64,000 bases of DNA, from contig JALLLT010000023.1 of NCBI GenBank assembly GCA_025266875.1, positions 372,001-436,000 of the forward strand. Direction: 5' to 3'. The notes below the pieces were generated by a model. It saw only the letters and a list, made by a program, of their open reading frames with translations, made no database searches and was not told the DNA's origin. The stretch's first letter is position 1. Each line of letters starts with the position of its first letter. The translations under genes and the position numbers were made by a program. Shown here in pieces: positions 29,863 to 41,656 of the stretch. Source of the DNA: Fennellomyces sp. T-0311 (taxonomy: Eukaryota > Mucoromycota > Mucoromycetes > Mucorales > Lichtheimiaceae).

Positions 29863-32615
29863 TTATGAAGCGATTTCTAGATACAAGTTGATGGCTGTAC
29901 ACACCAAGTACACTGCTATCGACGCAATGCCGAATACCCGCGACATCCGGTACTTGTTGAGCGGTACCAGGATCAGCAGCGACACCAGGACCACCAGCAG
30001 CCCGATCGCAGACACCAGGATGGTTTTCGAAAGTTCGATGGGATACGGTTCGTTCCGTTGGGACGTAACATACGTTGCGCCAATGCCTACGCCGAGCATG
30101 ATGTCTATTGACGTGTTGTTAGCACACAGCCATCAGCACCTTTTTGTGAGCCAGAACAGAGAAAAAAAGACGTCTTTACTTAGCATCGGTCCACCAAAGC
30201 AGGCACTCATCGCCATCATCGGGTAGCCCATTCTTGCCATGGTTACATTGGCCACAAGATCACCCAGACTGTTACCCTATATGAGAGGATACACAGGTTA
30301 CCCTACGTAAAAGCCGTAAAAGGGAAGCAATCTTACTAGGGCAAACACTGTAAGTCCCAAAATGGCATCACTGATACCGAGTGCCATGCCGATCGTTTGC
30401 AAGACGCTTACGACCTCATTGGCAATCAAGAAAATCCAGACCATGGCAACAGCGAATCCAACAAACGACATCATCCAATACAAACGCGGCTGCCGGACAG
30501 GAGACGTGGTGAATTTAAAGGCGACGGTCAATAGTAACCCGACTCCGGCCGCGACGGGAATGATGATGGCTGGATGGATGAATCCGTTGATGGCAAATAC
30601 GATAGCAACAAACAAGGGTGCACAAAACAATTGTGTGGCGGTCATCCATTGACTCCAAACCGATGTGCTTTCGGAAAGTTCGTTCATTTCCATTGGATCA
30701 TCATCTTGCAACATGGCAAGCGCGTCGTCATCCAATACAACACCCGTTTGGATGGCATCTTCCTTGACTACAGGCAAGGTGATGGCCAACACAAAAATGA
30801 CCGGGGCCGAAATGATCGAGCTGATTTTGCTATAGATGGATTTTTGCGAAAAGTTTTCGAGGGATGGGAAGAGATGGAAGGATACGTCTTGCAGATCGAT
30901 GCCCAGTTTCTCAAACGGCCGTTTGAATCGATTGTTGGCATAAGGATATGTGGCGTCTTGCGATGCCGTCGCACTGGCTCCTCGCGGACTCAGTGGTAGG
31001 TTGTGCGTTACGCTGGTATCGGATTGGGTGGATATTTCTCGTTGACGCGCAAGTTGGCGACGGAACGGCATGGTCCTACCCGAAGCACGTGCATTTACAT
31101 GTTGCAGTGATCGAACAACGTCTTGAAACTTTACTATTTTTAGTTATTTATCGTCCTTTTCTCTTTCTTTGATATATCTTGGCTTACCTCAATGGCCGAG
31201 AAAAGTGATGGTTTGATTCGTAATTTTGGATGACTTGCTCGTCTTCCTCGTACATATTCGCCATGGTAACCTTCCGTTTCAAATCCTTCATCATAGAGCT
31301 CCATTTCATCATCGCGTGTGTCATCCTCTACGCGCGTCCCCTTTTTTGTCAACATACTACGTACGTTACTCCATGCACTCATTTTACCTTCCCAAGCATT
31401 GATTCCTCGTAATAAATTATCTACCTCGGGTCCATTCTCTTCGTATTCCATTCGAGCTCGTTCGACCAGATTCTGGTACGTGGATCTTCGTTTGGTATAA
31501 TAATTGCCTCCGACGACAACAAGGACATAAAAGGCGTAGAATACGATCAGAATGACCGCTTCGTAGAGATAAATAAGACCGTCGGCCACGATGCCCATGA
31601 CAAGAACAATGGCAATGGTGAAAAAGCTGACGTCTCGCAGGAAACTCAGTTTCTTTGTTCGAAACGGTTTTATCGCACACATGGATCTAACATATCATCA
31701 GTTCCATTGATCGGTCCTGCTTGATCTATATACACCAACAAAAGAAAGACTCACCCAGCAACGACGCTGACAATAAATGCAGCGGCACCGACAAGTTCAC
31801 CTAAAGCCAACGAACCCATGTTGGAATGCATTGCGCTATTCCACTTTTGAATGCACAACTCCCTCACCATGATCACTCATATCGAATACCTGAATGTCGA
31901 AAATAAGTCAGGACTTCCGTTACCAAACGCCAAGAACGTCACGCCCGTCTATATTTTTCATCAAACGATCAGTCTTGTTTTCTTTTTTTACATATACTGA
32001 ATAATACAGCTTGGATATGCAACTTGCCAAACTTTCTGATAAATGCAATGCAGATGCAATGGTTTGCAAGTTCGGACCTACAATGCCTCATATCAGCCAA
32101 ATTATGCAACGAAAACGGAGCATGTTGTTGAACTCACAGAAAAAATCAGAGGCTGCGATGCCCACAAAAGCAAACAAAAATAATAACCAAATGCACTGTC
32201 AAAAATAAAAAAAGGTGAACGTTTGGCTTTTTGTATAGGTTAGATTTTTTGGGTTACCAAGAACACAAGAATGGCCGGTCGAGCCGGCCCCGACGCGCAG
32301 TAGTACCAATTAATATAGTTGACGATGCCAGGCGTTGTATCTGAACAATGTTCGAGTACAAACGCACATTGATCATTGTGTAAATGTATATTGTCGCACT
32401 GCAATATCCGTTTTCGAATGACATTGAATATGGATCGATGGCACTGTTGAATGGAAAAAAGATATATATACCTCGTTGACTTGCAGTTCATCAAGTGACC
32501 GTTTGGTAAAGTGTGAATTCAGGCTGTTGGAATGTACATTTTGCCAGGACCAAGAGGCTATTTTTGTAATGAGAAGAAGAGAGAGCAGTAATGCTGTATT
32601 ACGACTCAAAAACAT
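29863..32615 (-). CDS. Sodium/calcium exchanger-family membrane protein (NCLX/CCX-like)
   Basis: Cation/Ca2+ antiporter of 720 aa. Ten exons: 32615-32472, 32398-32258, 32195-32138, 32077-32028, 31948-31890, 31835-31755, 31686-31188, 31128-30337, 30276-30180, 30104-29863; all phases agree. It starts with a signal peptide (MFLSRNTALLLSLLLITKIA), then a lumenal Cys-rich segment (CDNIHLHNDQCAFVLEHC). The alpha-1 repeat is GVTFLAFGNGSPDLFSTF and alpha-2 is GNSLGDLVANVTMARMGYP...CFGGPMLNIMLG, the ion-binding signatures. A long cytosolic loop (about residues 250-400) separates two membrane halves. Intron 4 appears to be GC-AG (donor GCAAGT); GT alternatives nearby break the frame. The location (vacuole, ER or mitochondrion) cannot be told. 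Confidence 0.9.
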
Positions 32616-33917
32616 GGTAACGTAGCAAAAAAGATAGTACGCGGCGCAACTCTTTTGTGTTCCAATGCAATATGAATCCCCGACGGTCATGCCATTCACG
32701 ATGGTTACTGAGCAGCCTTTGGTTTCATATCAACTGCTTTTTTGATGTCTGGTTATTCAAATTGACGTATGTGCGCACCACACCATCACCCCAATCCGGA
32801 TTATTGGACAATGGCCATGATGCATACACAAAAAGCCAAGAATGGTACTCCCACAGAGGCATTTCTTGCGCGTCCGACATTTGGGCAGAGCGTGGTCAAT
32901 GCCGATAACATGCGTAGCACTTTTTTTTTTAGGGAATACCACACCCCAGTGCTCTCTTCTGCAGCCTCGTCAATTGAGTAGGAATGCAGGCAGTTTTTAT
33001 CGAGACAACCGCTCCCCATTCCCAAGCCGAATAGGAAAGCACATCCCTGTGTACCGAATTAAAAAACGTCCTCTTCCGCTCAATTTGGTAGTAATGGACC
33101 GCCTCTCGTGGCAGAGAAGTGCGTCGATGGTTGATATTTCCATGATTCCGTTACAGGTAACTACCAACGTCGCATCGAAATACGGCTCTTATTGTGTACC
33201 GTCTGGCTGTCCCAAGGAGAACAATGGATCGATGTTTTGAGGGTAGTGTTCTCTGGAAAACAAGTGTCTCTCGTACGATTCCCTTGTATTTGCGATTTAC
33301 CATCCACAAACGTGTCCTGGGAATTTTCTTTTTTTACCGTTGGGCGGTTCATGAAACCGGCTGAACTTTTTTTCTTGACTCTGAAAAGACTCGGTACAAT
33401 GCCATTACAGGCAGTTGATGTGCGTCCCCACACAATAAGAATGGACGTGCGGCACGGTGTGACATCCAGTCGCACCTCGTGTACGCACAGCCATTGTTGC
33501 TGCATGATGCATGCTATAGGTGAGTCATTGTTGGATTGCTTGTGTATCCACACAAGATGGCAGGTCACAGCACCATCTATCGTGAAAAACATACACCCTT
33601 TTTTTGGGAGAAGCAAAGGCCAAAAACGAAAAGTACTGGGTAAGGGGACTCGATCCGTATCTGATTGGGTAACCATGATCCATCATTCTTGTGCCAAGGC
33701 AGATTGAAACGCTTGTCATTGTTCATACGGGATGGTTCGGCACGTGGAATCAAAAGGTACAAGTTCTGAGTTCAAGGGATGCATCATGATGACACGCCGC
33801 GGGTGGATTGAACGTTCAAAAGTGCTGCGGTTGGCGTTGGATCAAAAGATAAGATTCCAGAATATCATTTGTCGACTTATCAGGGCGCGGGTGTACACAC
33901 ACACGCAGATAGATAAA
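32616..33917. promoter_or_regulatory. Long divergent upstream region (exchanger and arrestin genes)
   Basis: 1.3 kb between two divergent starts. It holds two overlapping 171-codon open frames on opposite strands (about 33161-33707), but neither looks like a protein. No RNA gene was recognised. Promoter content is inferred from position only. Confidence 0.4.
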
Positions 33918-35091
33918 ATGTCTGTGGCTTCTTGGGCCGCTTCTCTCTCACGCGCTCTTTTTTCTTCGTTCGTAAAACAAGTAGTGTAGTGTAGTTGTCT
34001 TTCTTTTACATTAAAAAAAGAGAGAGAGGCAGCATCACTTTTCTTCAAGTCTGAACGCTTTGCCACGTCTAACGATCCATATTGACCCTCGATACTTCCA
34101 TTATGGCGGTCCGACTGAAATCTTACGTTGCTACCCCGGTGCGGTATTCGAGGGGCACATAAAGGTCAGTACATCCGAACCCCTTTTCATCCATCAGCTC
34201 AAGCTCGGTTTCCGTGCCACTGGTAAAAAAAAAGACAAAAGAACTGCCTTACGTATGGATCCAGCCGCTGATATATATCATGTGTGTGTATATAAAGAAA
34301 TCATCAATTACGGGGCCATGGGACGATCGGGTGGCGGCGATAATGGTATTGTGTTTGCCATCAAGACCAATCTATGCACATCCAAACAATTGGAGAGCGG
34401 TGACCATACGTTTCCATTCCAATGTCAAATGCCCATGGTCAACTTTCCCTCCTCTATGCAACATCCAATGATAGCCAGCAGTTACCTCTTGACCGCCAGC
34501 CTGAACGACAGCTGCAAAAGCGATCCTCTCCAGATCTACTTTGAACCCTTCATTGAAACTAGCCCTCGACCCAAAGTATCCGTCACCACGTACAACAACA
34601 ACATTTCCTTGCTCACCGGCATGTATTATCAATTGCACACCGATACCATCATTCGCGTCCAGGTGCCTTCCACCGAGGGCCCCTTTTTCGTGTACCTCAA
34701 GCGCTTCTTGACCGTCGGCAAGCATCATGTCGAGTCCATGGTCGTGTCGAGTGCCCAAGGAACGGGTGTGCTGGTGTTGGCCATTCCGGATTCCATCGAC
34801 TTGCCATCGGTCAGCCATTCCAGTCGTTATCAAGTGGAGTACAAGGTGTGCGTCTACGGCACCAAGGTCCTACTGCTGAAGCGCAAGTTGTTTGACATCC
34901 CTGTCACCCTGGGAACCCTTCCCCACGGAACACGTGCCCCGGATGATTTGCTGTCGTATGCCGATGACGGTGTGTTTGCTGACATGACGGCGCGCGGCAA
35001 ACCAATGCTTCGTTCGTCTACGGGTCAGGAAGAAGATGACTTGCCACCTTACGATAGTACACTACCTCCACGTTACCCACTTGCCACCTGA
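33918..35091 (+). CDS. Alpha-arrestin-like protein with PY motif
   Basis: Probable adaptor linking a Nedd4-type ubiquitin ligase to plasma-membrane cargo. Exons 33918-33971, 34033-34222 and 34298-35091 give 345 aa. The body has no ATG at its 5' end (it would start at TTG 34060). An upstream mini-exon MSVASWAASLSRALFSSF splices in phase to HHFSSSLNALPRL, so I prefer that start. The second intron is 75 nt and in frame; removing it restores KLGFRATEIINYG, typical of arrestin N domains. The arrestin N and C lobes span about 25-280 (LTIHIDPRYFHYGG, VFEGHIKV, ..SRYQVEYKVCVYG). The C-terminus has PPYDSTLPPRYP, with a PPRY WW-binding motif. Confidence 0.82.
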
Positions 35092-35415
35092 TCCGTACGT
35101 AATATAGCATATATATAATATATAAGAGTTTTATAAAACACTTCCAAAGAAGAGGGCAAAGAAAAGAAGAGAAAATTGAGAAAAAGGGTAACTACGGGTA
35201 GAGAGATAAGAAATGGAGGTAAGCAACATCACCTCAAGAAGGACGGGCGTGAGGGGAGGAGAAGGAGGAGGAGGAAAGAAGCGAATGAAGGGGCTTTGTT
35301 GAGAGAGCGAGATGAGAGAGAGGGAGGAAGGATATCTGAAAGAAGAAGAACAAACCCGCAACATACACAACGCCCCTCCCCCCCTCCTCTTCGTTTGTTT
35401 GCTTCCAATTTGATA
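35092..35415. other. Convergent 3' spacer between the arrestin and Rab5 genes
   Basis: 324 bp, strongly purine-rich on the + strand (GAGA/GGAGGA tracts, 35230-35345). No gene was seen. It contains the 3' ends of both genes. Confidence 0.5.
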
Positions 35416-36557
35416 TTAACCTGCAGAAAACATTGGGTCAGAAGAACACCCAGTCGAGCGTGTTGAGCGCCAAAAGACTTACAAGCACATCCGTTGGGGT
35501 TGGTCGGCCGATTCAGATCCACACCGCCGCGAGCATTCAGACCTCGATTTCTGCCGCGAGTGCTGTCGGCCAGCTGATCGAGCGGCATACGTTTGGCTAT
35601 GGCGTTGAACAGTTCATGGACATTGTGGGCTGTTTTTGCCGACGTCTCGAAAAATAGTAAGCCGGTCTCATCGGCATATTCTTGTGCGGTCTGGCAAAAA
35701 AAAAAAGCGGTTTGTTAAATGACCCCATACTGACGCTTTGATGGATATAGCTGTAAAAAAAATACCTGTGTCTCGATGGCTCTTCGGCTTTCAAGGTCAG
35801 ACTTGTTGCCAGCTAATGCAATTACAATATTGGGATCTGCTTGGCGTTGAAGTTCGTTTACCCAAGCCTTGGCCTTTTCCAGCGAGGACTAGAGAGATGG
35901 GTCAGATTCAAGAAAGAGAGAGAGCATATGACGTACAGCTTGTGTAATGTCATAGACAACGACTGCGCAGTTTGCATTACGGTAATACATGGGAGCCAAG
36001 CTCTGAAATAGAGTTCTCTATAAGTTATCTGCTGGGATAGAACGCAACGGCCCTTACCTTGTATCGCTCTTGGCCTGCCGTATCCCTTTCAAAAGTGAAA
36101 CGCCCGTTAATACACAGAATCGTTCATTTTTTAGAAAAAGAGTGATATATGTACCAAATCTCGAACTTTACGGTCGTGCTATCGTCCAACGAAATCGTTT
36201 GCGCCAAGAAGGCGGCTGTCCATAAAAGTTGGTCTCGTTTTCCACGATAAGCGTTTGCTACTTTATATATATATAGATACCTCCAATAGTACTCTCTCTG
36301 TATTCATCAAAATGGTCCTTGACAAACCGCATCACCAAACTGCAAGATGTTGAGAACATTGCAGCCATTTTCTCGAAAGTGCAAGGAATTTACCTCGATT
36401 TTCCAACGGCCGATTCGCCTAAAACCAGAAACATATATTGAGTTTTATGCCAATGCAAAAAGATGAATAATGGCTTTTCCTTACCCAACAGAACCAGCTT
36501 GAATTGGTATGTTCTTCCTTGAGTTTGGCCTTGCTGTGGGGATTGTCTAGATGCCAT
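35416..36557 (-). CDS. Rab5/Vps21-type small GTPase
   Basis: Early-endosome Rab GTPase of 215 aa controlling homotypic fusion and endocytic sorting. Nine exons: 36557-36485, 36418-36394, 36339-36281, 36215-36155, 36085-36058, 36002-35937, 35888-35766, 35690-35483, 35420-35416; all phases agree. The P-loop GESAVGKSS, switch [12 protein letters not shown], base-binding GNKSDL and ETSAKT are all present. LMYYR-type residues ([20 protein letters not shown]) and [17 protein letters not shown] are Rab5-like. The last exon codes only the end of the final Cys and the stop, leaving ...NPNGCAC, a CXC geranylgeranylation signal. Confidence 0.93.
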
Positions 36558-38732
36558 GGTTATGGTGAAATAAAAAAAGGGACTATGCTTTATCTAGGTC
36601 GACAAGAGGAAAAAAAAAGTGTGTATTTTTTTTAGAGAGAGAAAAAAAAAAGGTAGAGGAGCTCTGTTCTTTCTTGCTTTCGCGCATGAGCCCAAAATTG
36701 GCAGCTGGCTATACAACGTCATCGCCGAACACGTTTTCTTCTTCGTGCTGAGTTCAAATCAACGGTGAGAGAGCTCATAGTTCGTCGATTGTTGTTGGCA
36801 TGACAATGGGCTCCATGTTGCCTTTTTGTATTATAATGTGGATCATCCGCGCTGCTGCAGATGGGCATCTTGCGGCGTACGTATCCAATGATGACATATG
36901 GATCAAAACATGGCAACCATGACAACGGCACATGGAAAAAAAAAGAATCATTTTGGCTCATGTCTAAACAATCACTCCAGCCAGATGTCTTGCATGTATT
37001 GTTTTATGGATGGACAGCATGTAAAACGGTTCAGGTGCAAGTTGGCCATTTGTGTGACAGTGGAAAATAAATATGCAAAACTTGATAAAGGGTGGCTAAA
37101 CGACAACAGGACGATCTCCCAGAAAAAAAAAAGCAACAGGGACTGGACCCGCACCCCGCTTTTTTTTTTATGGAATCACCTTATGTTTTTCATTGTTCTT
37201 AAAATATAAGAAAAGCGGCGACCACGTTTTGTCCTGGCTCGTGAGAAATGGAGCAATTTGGTAAACAACAAGCACGGAGGAAAATAGAACTTTGATCAAC
37301 GCACCCCCCATCTTTTTCTGGCAGGTTTCGGTCCAAACGACAATTATGAATCTGACTGACGAGTCGGTGCACGTCCAGACTCTGATTTCTGATTTTGACT
37401 TGCATTGTTTTTTTTCTTAATAAAAAAAAGAATTCAAATCGTTTAATAAAAAAAAGGAGGTTATTTTTTTGAAAAAAAAAAATAAAATGTCTGTGCACAA
37501 ACAGGTAAATCTAAATAAATGATATCAGAATAAGAAAAAAAACCCTTAGCCACGCGAGCAAGACGTATTACTTAGGGAGTGATATGTGCGTAAGATTTTC
37601 AGGTTTTTGAAAACGTGATGGAAACTTTATGTCTTCTTTACGAGCGCAAGTTCCCCCCCCACACCTTCTTTTTTGTGTAAAAAATGATTTACCGAAACGT
37701 GTTGTAGGAGAAGTGAGAAGAAAAAAAGGGGGGGAGGAGGGAAAGAGAGAGGACAATAAGGGGGGAATTGTGACCCGTTGACAGAATCCATTCGTGTTTG
37801 AAGAAATATTCGAAGACTTCGATCTTTTTTTGTATGTGTGTGTATGTGTAACAAGCTACACAGAAATGTTAAAAGGGAATCTTGCCGAACGTGTGTCGAT
37901 CACGGAAGGCGCACCAAATGCGGAGTTGGTCATGTCGATCGAACTGGCCCTAGGGATAATACACGAGCATAGAAGCGCGCGGAGACCAAGGAAAAGGGGG
38001 CCGCGTGGTAAATCCAGGGGGGAAAAAGGTTATATACTCTTTCTTCTTCTTCTTCTTCAGGCTCATTAATATAGAGCCACGTCACAGGATCAACTAAAAA
38101 AAATAGCCCATGTGGTTCAAGGGGTAAAATAAAGAGAGAGAGAAAAAAAAGCTTGTTTGTCAATTACCTTTGCCACCCATTGGTTCGTTGAAAGGGACCC
38201 TACCATATCTGAAAACTCATCGACAATTACCCAAAACAAACCCTGGGCGCACACATCGCCTTGAGGTTTGTGCGACGATGGCTTTTTTTAGTATGCTCCA
38301 AAAAGCGGAGATGCCGGTTCAAAAAGAATTACGACCCTTTGGGTTCACAAGAAGATCCTTATTGTGTGCAAAAGAACAAGTCTCCACGTTCTCGCTCTTT
38401 TTTTTTCTTACTTTCGATAAGCCCACGTTTTCCTTCCTTAGTATGCAGGGCGATGCATGGCATGGCAACCACGTTTTCTTCTTCCACTTTTCTTTTCGGC
38501 CCGTTCCTGTTTTGCATCAGTGCGCTGATAACCTGACGAACTCCAAGGGATTTGCAATAAAACCTATTTACGCTACACAAGAAAACCACGCTTGCCAAAT
38601 ACGTCCTTGGTGATAACTTGCTCCAAAATCTTTTATATAAACCCTCTGCATCTTTTTGGTTTTTTTTTTTCATTTCGTTCTCCCCACGAAATATATTTTT
38701 TACTTTTTATTTTTATATATTCTTACAAAGCT
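36558..38732. promoter_or_regulatory. Long divergent upstream region (Rab5 and zinc-finger genes)
   Basis: 2.2 kb rich in poly-T/poly-A runs, with several short open frames that look random. A long leader or promoter for the zinc-finger gene is plausible. No RNA gene or repeat family was recognised. Confidence 0.45.
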
Positions 38733-39467
38733 ATGCGATCCATCGAATCACTGTCAATCAAGGATGCCGCTGGAAGGCAAATCAGCTTATTAAACGATCA
38801 GCCACCACCTCAAAAGCCCGTCGGACGTCGTCGGTACCATTGCACCGAACCAGGGTGCAACAAGAGCTTTACTACCAGGTAAGAAAAAAAAAGGGCATGC
38901 AAGGAAATTTACATATGCACGATGGCTAAATTGGCTATCCATCGTAGTGGTCATTTGGCTCGACACAACCGCATTCATACAGGCGAAAAGAACTTCCATT
39001 GCCTGTATCCCGGCTGTCCATCGCGCTTCTCACGTCAGGATAACATGATGCAACATTATCGCACGCACATGTCGCCCAAGTCAAGACGTCATCATCAGCA
39101 ATCCAAGCAACAACATCCTCCACGTCTTCATTGCCATGCGCATATTTGCTCAGATTCAGCCACCCTGCATCCGTTGATGAGACCCGCTTTTGCTGATCCC
39201 TACCCACGTCCCTACTACTATCATCCCTCGCCTTTGCAACAACAACAACAACAGCAACATGTTATCTTGCCAAAGCCTCGTCCTATGGAACCTACCGTCC
39301 GTCGTCCACGTCGCGCCTCTTCCACTTCATCTTGCTCCTCCACCAATTCATCCTTCGCTTCCCCCCCGCCGCAAACTACCACCTTGCTGCCTCCCATTCA
39401 ATCCTCCGATGAAAAGTCCAACACTGGCTTGTTGCAGCTCGCTCATATCGTCAGCACCTTTGGCTAA
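38733..39467 (+). CDS. Nrg1-like C2H2 zinc-finger transcription factor
   Basis: Sequence-specific DNA-binding regulator of 221 aa. Exons 38733-38878 and 38948-39467 join in phase; the 69-nt intron falls inside the first zinc finger. Two adjacent C2H2 fingers (about residues 35-95): YHCTEPGCNKSFTTSGHLAR with HNRIHTGE, then FHCLYPGCPSRFSRQDNMMQ with HYRTH. The SFTTSGHLARHNRIHTGE plus ARF/SRFSRQDN pattern is that of yeast Nrg1/Nrg2-type repressors of stress, carbon and morphology genes. The remainder is His/Gln/Pro/Ser-rich, with a run of eight Gln near residue 150, and ends in a possible helix (TGLLQLAHIVSTFG). Repression is inferred from the family. Confidence 0.88.
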
Positions 39468-40136
39468 CCGCAAAGATGGAAAAAAAAGGGGAATCATTAT
39501 ACCAGCAATCAAAAACAACCAGCAAGCACCAAAAAAGCTACACTTTTTTTATTCAACAACATCAAGCCCTCAACCTTTTTCTTACGTACCTTTTTTTTTT
39601 ACGACACACTCCATGCTTTTTTATGCCCTGGCCGAATACCTCGTTTTTTTTTTCTCTATGTTCTTTTTCTTTATGAGAGAGACAAATCCATTTTGTATTT
39701 ATTCAGTTTTTTTTCTTTTTTGTATTCATGTATAATATTCCCCCTTGTTGTTCTGTAGCCCCTCATCTCTCCAAGTGCCTGTTATGCCACTTTTCTCTTT
39801 TCTATTATGTTCCATAACTCTATAGATTACTTTCATACAAATCATATATATATATATATATATAAATATATATAAACACGAACGCAAGCATTTGTATGCT
39901 GAGGCGCATTGAAATTTTACTTTCCGACCTCCTTTGTATAGGTGTTGCCCCCCCAGGATCAGGGAGCACCCATAGTGTGATGAAGGGCCCTTGTTGTGAT
40001 ACCATCACACAAAAAAGGGGGGGTGGGTTAAATTGGTGGGGGGTGGGTTCAGCTACGCCATTTCGTAACAGCAACGTTACACCAGACCATGTGGTTCAAT
40101 GCAAAACTTTCTTTTAAGGGGGGGTTGGCCGCTTTA
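39468..40136. other. Convergent 3' spacer with AT microsatellite and G-rich tract
   Basis: 669 bp between the convergent zinc-finger and La genes. It contains T-runs, an (AT)n microsatellite (39845-39863) and a G-rich segment at 40017-40047. No gene was recognised. Confidence 0.55.
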
Positions 40137-41358
40137 TTAAGTCTTTTGCTTCTTTGGACCTCGCTGATGACGATGATTACCGGGCCGTTTCTTTTGCTTG
40201 CGGTAGTTCACTAACCGCATTTTGTCATCGATATACTTTCCTCGTGCCTCATCTACAAGAAGACCATTAGAATGCTTACGCAGCCTTATAAAAAAAAGGC
40301 GTACTCACCATCAGCCACTTTAAAAGTCAAGTTTTCCAGCTTGTTGTCGACCAACTTTGCCAAGAATTCTTCGGGCCATATGCCTTCCACTTCAATGACG
40401 CCCGACCCCTTTTGTTTTCGGGGCTGATAGACGTGGACGACCGAGCCAATGGGCTTGACAAGGTCTTTGATTTGTTCAGGCTTCATTTCGTCGGCTCCTT
40501 GGAATTCAAGGAACGAAGAAACCTTGAGTGGCCCATCAGGTTTAAAATCACTATTACCAGCGTACTTTTCCTTGGCTTTCATTTCAACGTATTCGCTCCT
40601 GTTTTTTTTTGTTGGATGGATCAGTATGTGCGTACCCTTCTCAAAGCGGTTTCCATGGGTTTTTTTTTTTTTACTTTAACATCACCAATAGCTCCTTGCC
40701 TTGGTATTCGAGGTTCTTGGCAACCACTTCCTGCGCAATCTCGGTGTTTTCAAATTCAACAAAAATGCTGCCCTTGAACTTGCGCTCGTCATCGCGCCGG
40801 TACTTGATATGCATGACACGGCCAAAGGGCGAAAACAGGGCCAAGATGTCTTTGCGACCGGGCTCGTTATCTGCCGCGAACCCTTTCTAAATAGAAAGTC
40901 ATTGAGTCTTATGCGCGCGTTCTTGGAGAGCTTTCATACGTACGGCATAGATCGATCGTCGATTGACTGCAAGCATATGCTCTTCAAATTTAAATACTTT
41001 TGCTTCCTCGGCTTCTTCTTCCTTCTGTTCTTCTTGTGCCTTTGGAATATCGCGAAGTTTCGTCTTTTGTTCATTCAACTCAAACGCGTCGCTGCCACTC
41101 TCCACTGCTCGAATCAGGAGGTTCAAATCCCCATTCACCAAGGGTTTCATTTGTTTGATCACTGAGATTTTCTTCAAACTGATCCCTAAGGTCTCCAATG
41201 TCAGTTGAAAGATGGACGCGCATATTTTATATATATATATATAGTTTCGTACATCGTTCGGGATCTTGTTCCAGCATTTCGCGGAAAAACGCATTCTTCG
41301 CAATATGGTCTGGGTGATAGATATTCTTTAGTTCAGCTAGTACGGTTTCTTCTGACAT
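40137..41358 (-). CDS. La protein (Lhp1-type RNA chaperone)
   Basis: Binds the 3' oligo-U of RNA polymerase III transcripts and helps pre-tRNA maturation. Exons 41358-41253, 41185-40944, 40886-40675, 40598-40309 and 40252-40137 give 321 aa. The N-terminal La motif (about 5-85) reads IYHPDHIAKNAFFREMLEQD, then PERWISLKKISVIKQMKPLV; the W is restored only by the acceptor chosen for exon 2. RRM1 (about 108-185) has NRRSIYA and FKGSIFVEF. A second RRM-like domain follows (SSFLEFQGADE.., GSGVIEVEG). The basic tail RKQKKRPGNHRHQRGPKKQK is typical. The two central RRM motifs and the order of domains support La rather than other LARPs. Confidence 0.88.
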
Positions 41359-41656
41359 ATTGATATGTGTCAAAGCGCAGCAATGAAATTTTTTATTTTT
41401 TTGGCAGGATCTGATTCCGACTGTGTACATCAGCGGCACTTGTTTTATTTAAACACATCGCCAAACAGGCCTTGTTCGAAGAGCCACCTTCAATCCATCT
41501 ACAAGATAGTGTGTATCCCTCATTGTGTCAACAGACGAGTGTGTGTCTGCCTCTCGTCATGGACAGCGCACTGCCTGGTCGTTTTTCAAATGGATCACTT
41601 TCTACCTCTAAGCCTTCGGTATTAGCTTTCCAGCCTTTCTGTCCGACCAAAATCAC

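Noticed and set aside
33161..33707. Two overlapping 171-codon open frames on opposite strands
   Set aside because: Neither has a recognisable motif, and overlapping open frames of this size occur by chance. Kept as upstream region.
39920..40110. Possible small nuclear or nucleolar RNA around a GTGATGA box
   Set aside because: No matching D box, stem or known snRNA sequence was found; only the G-rich tract is notable.
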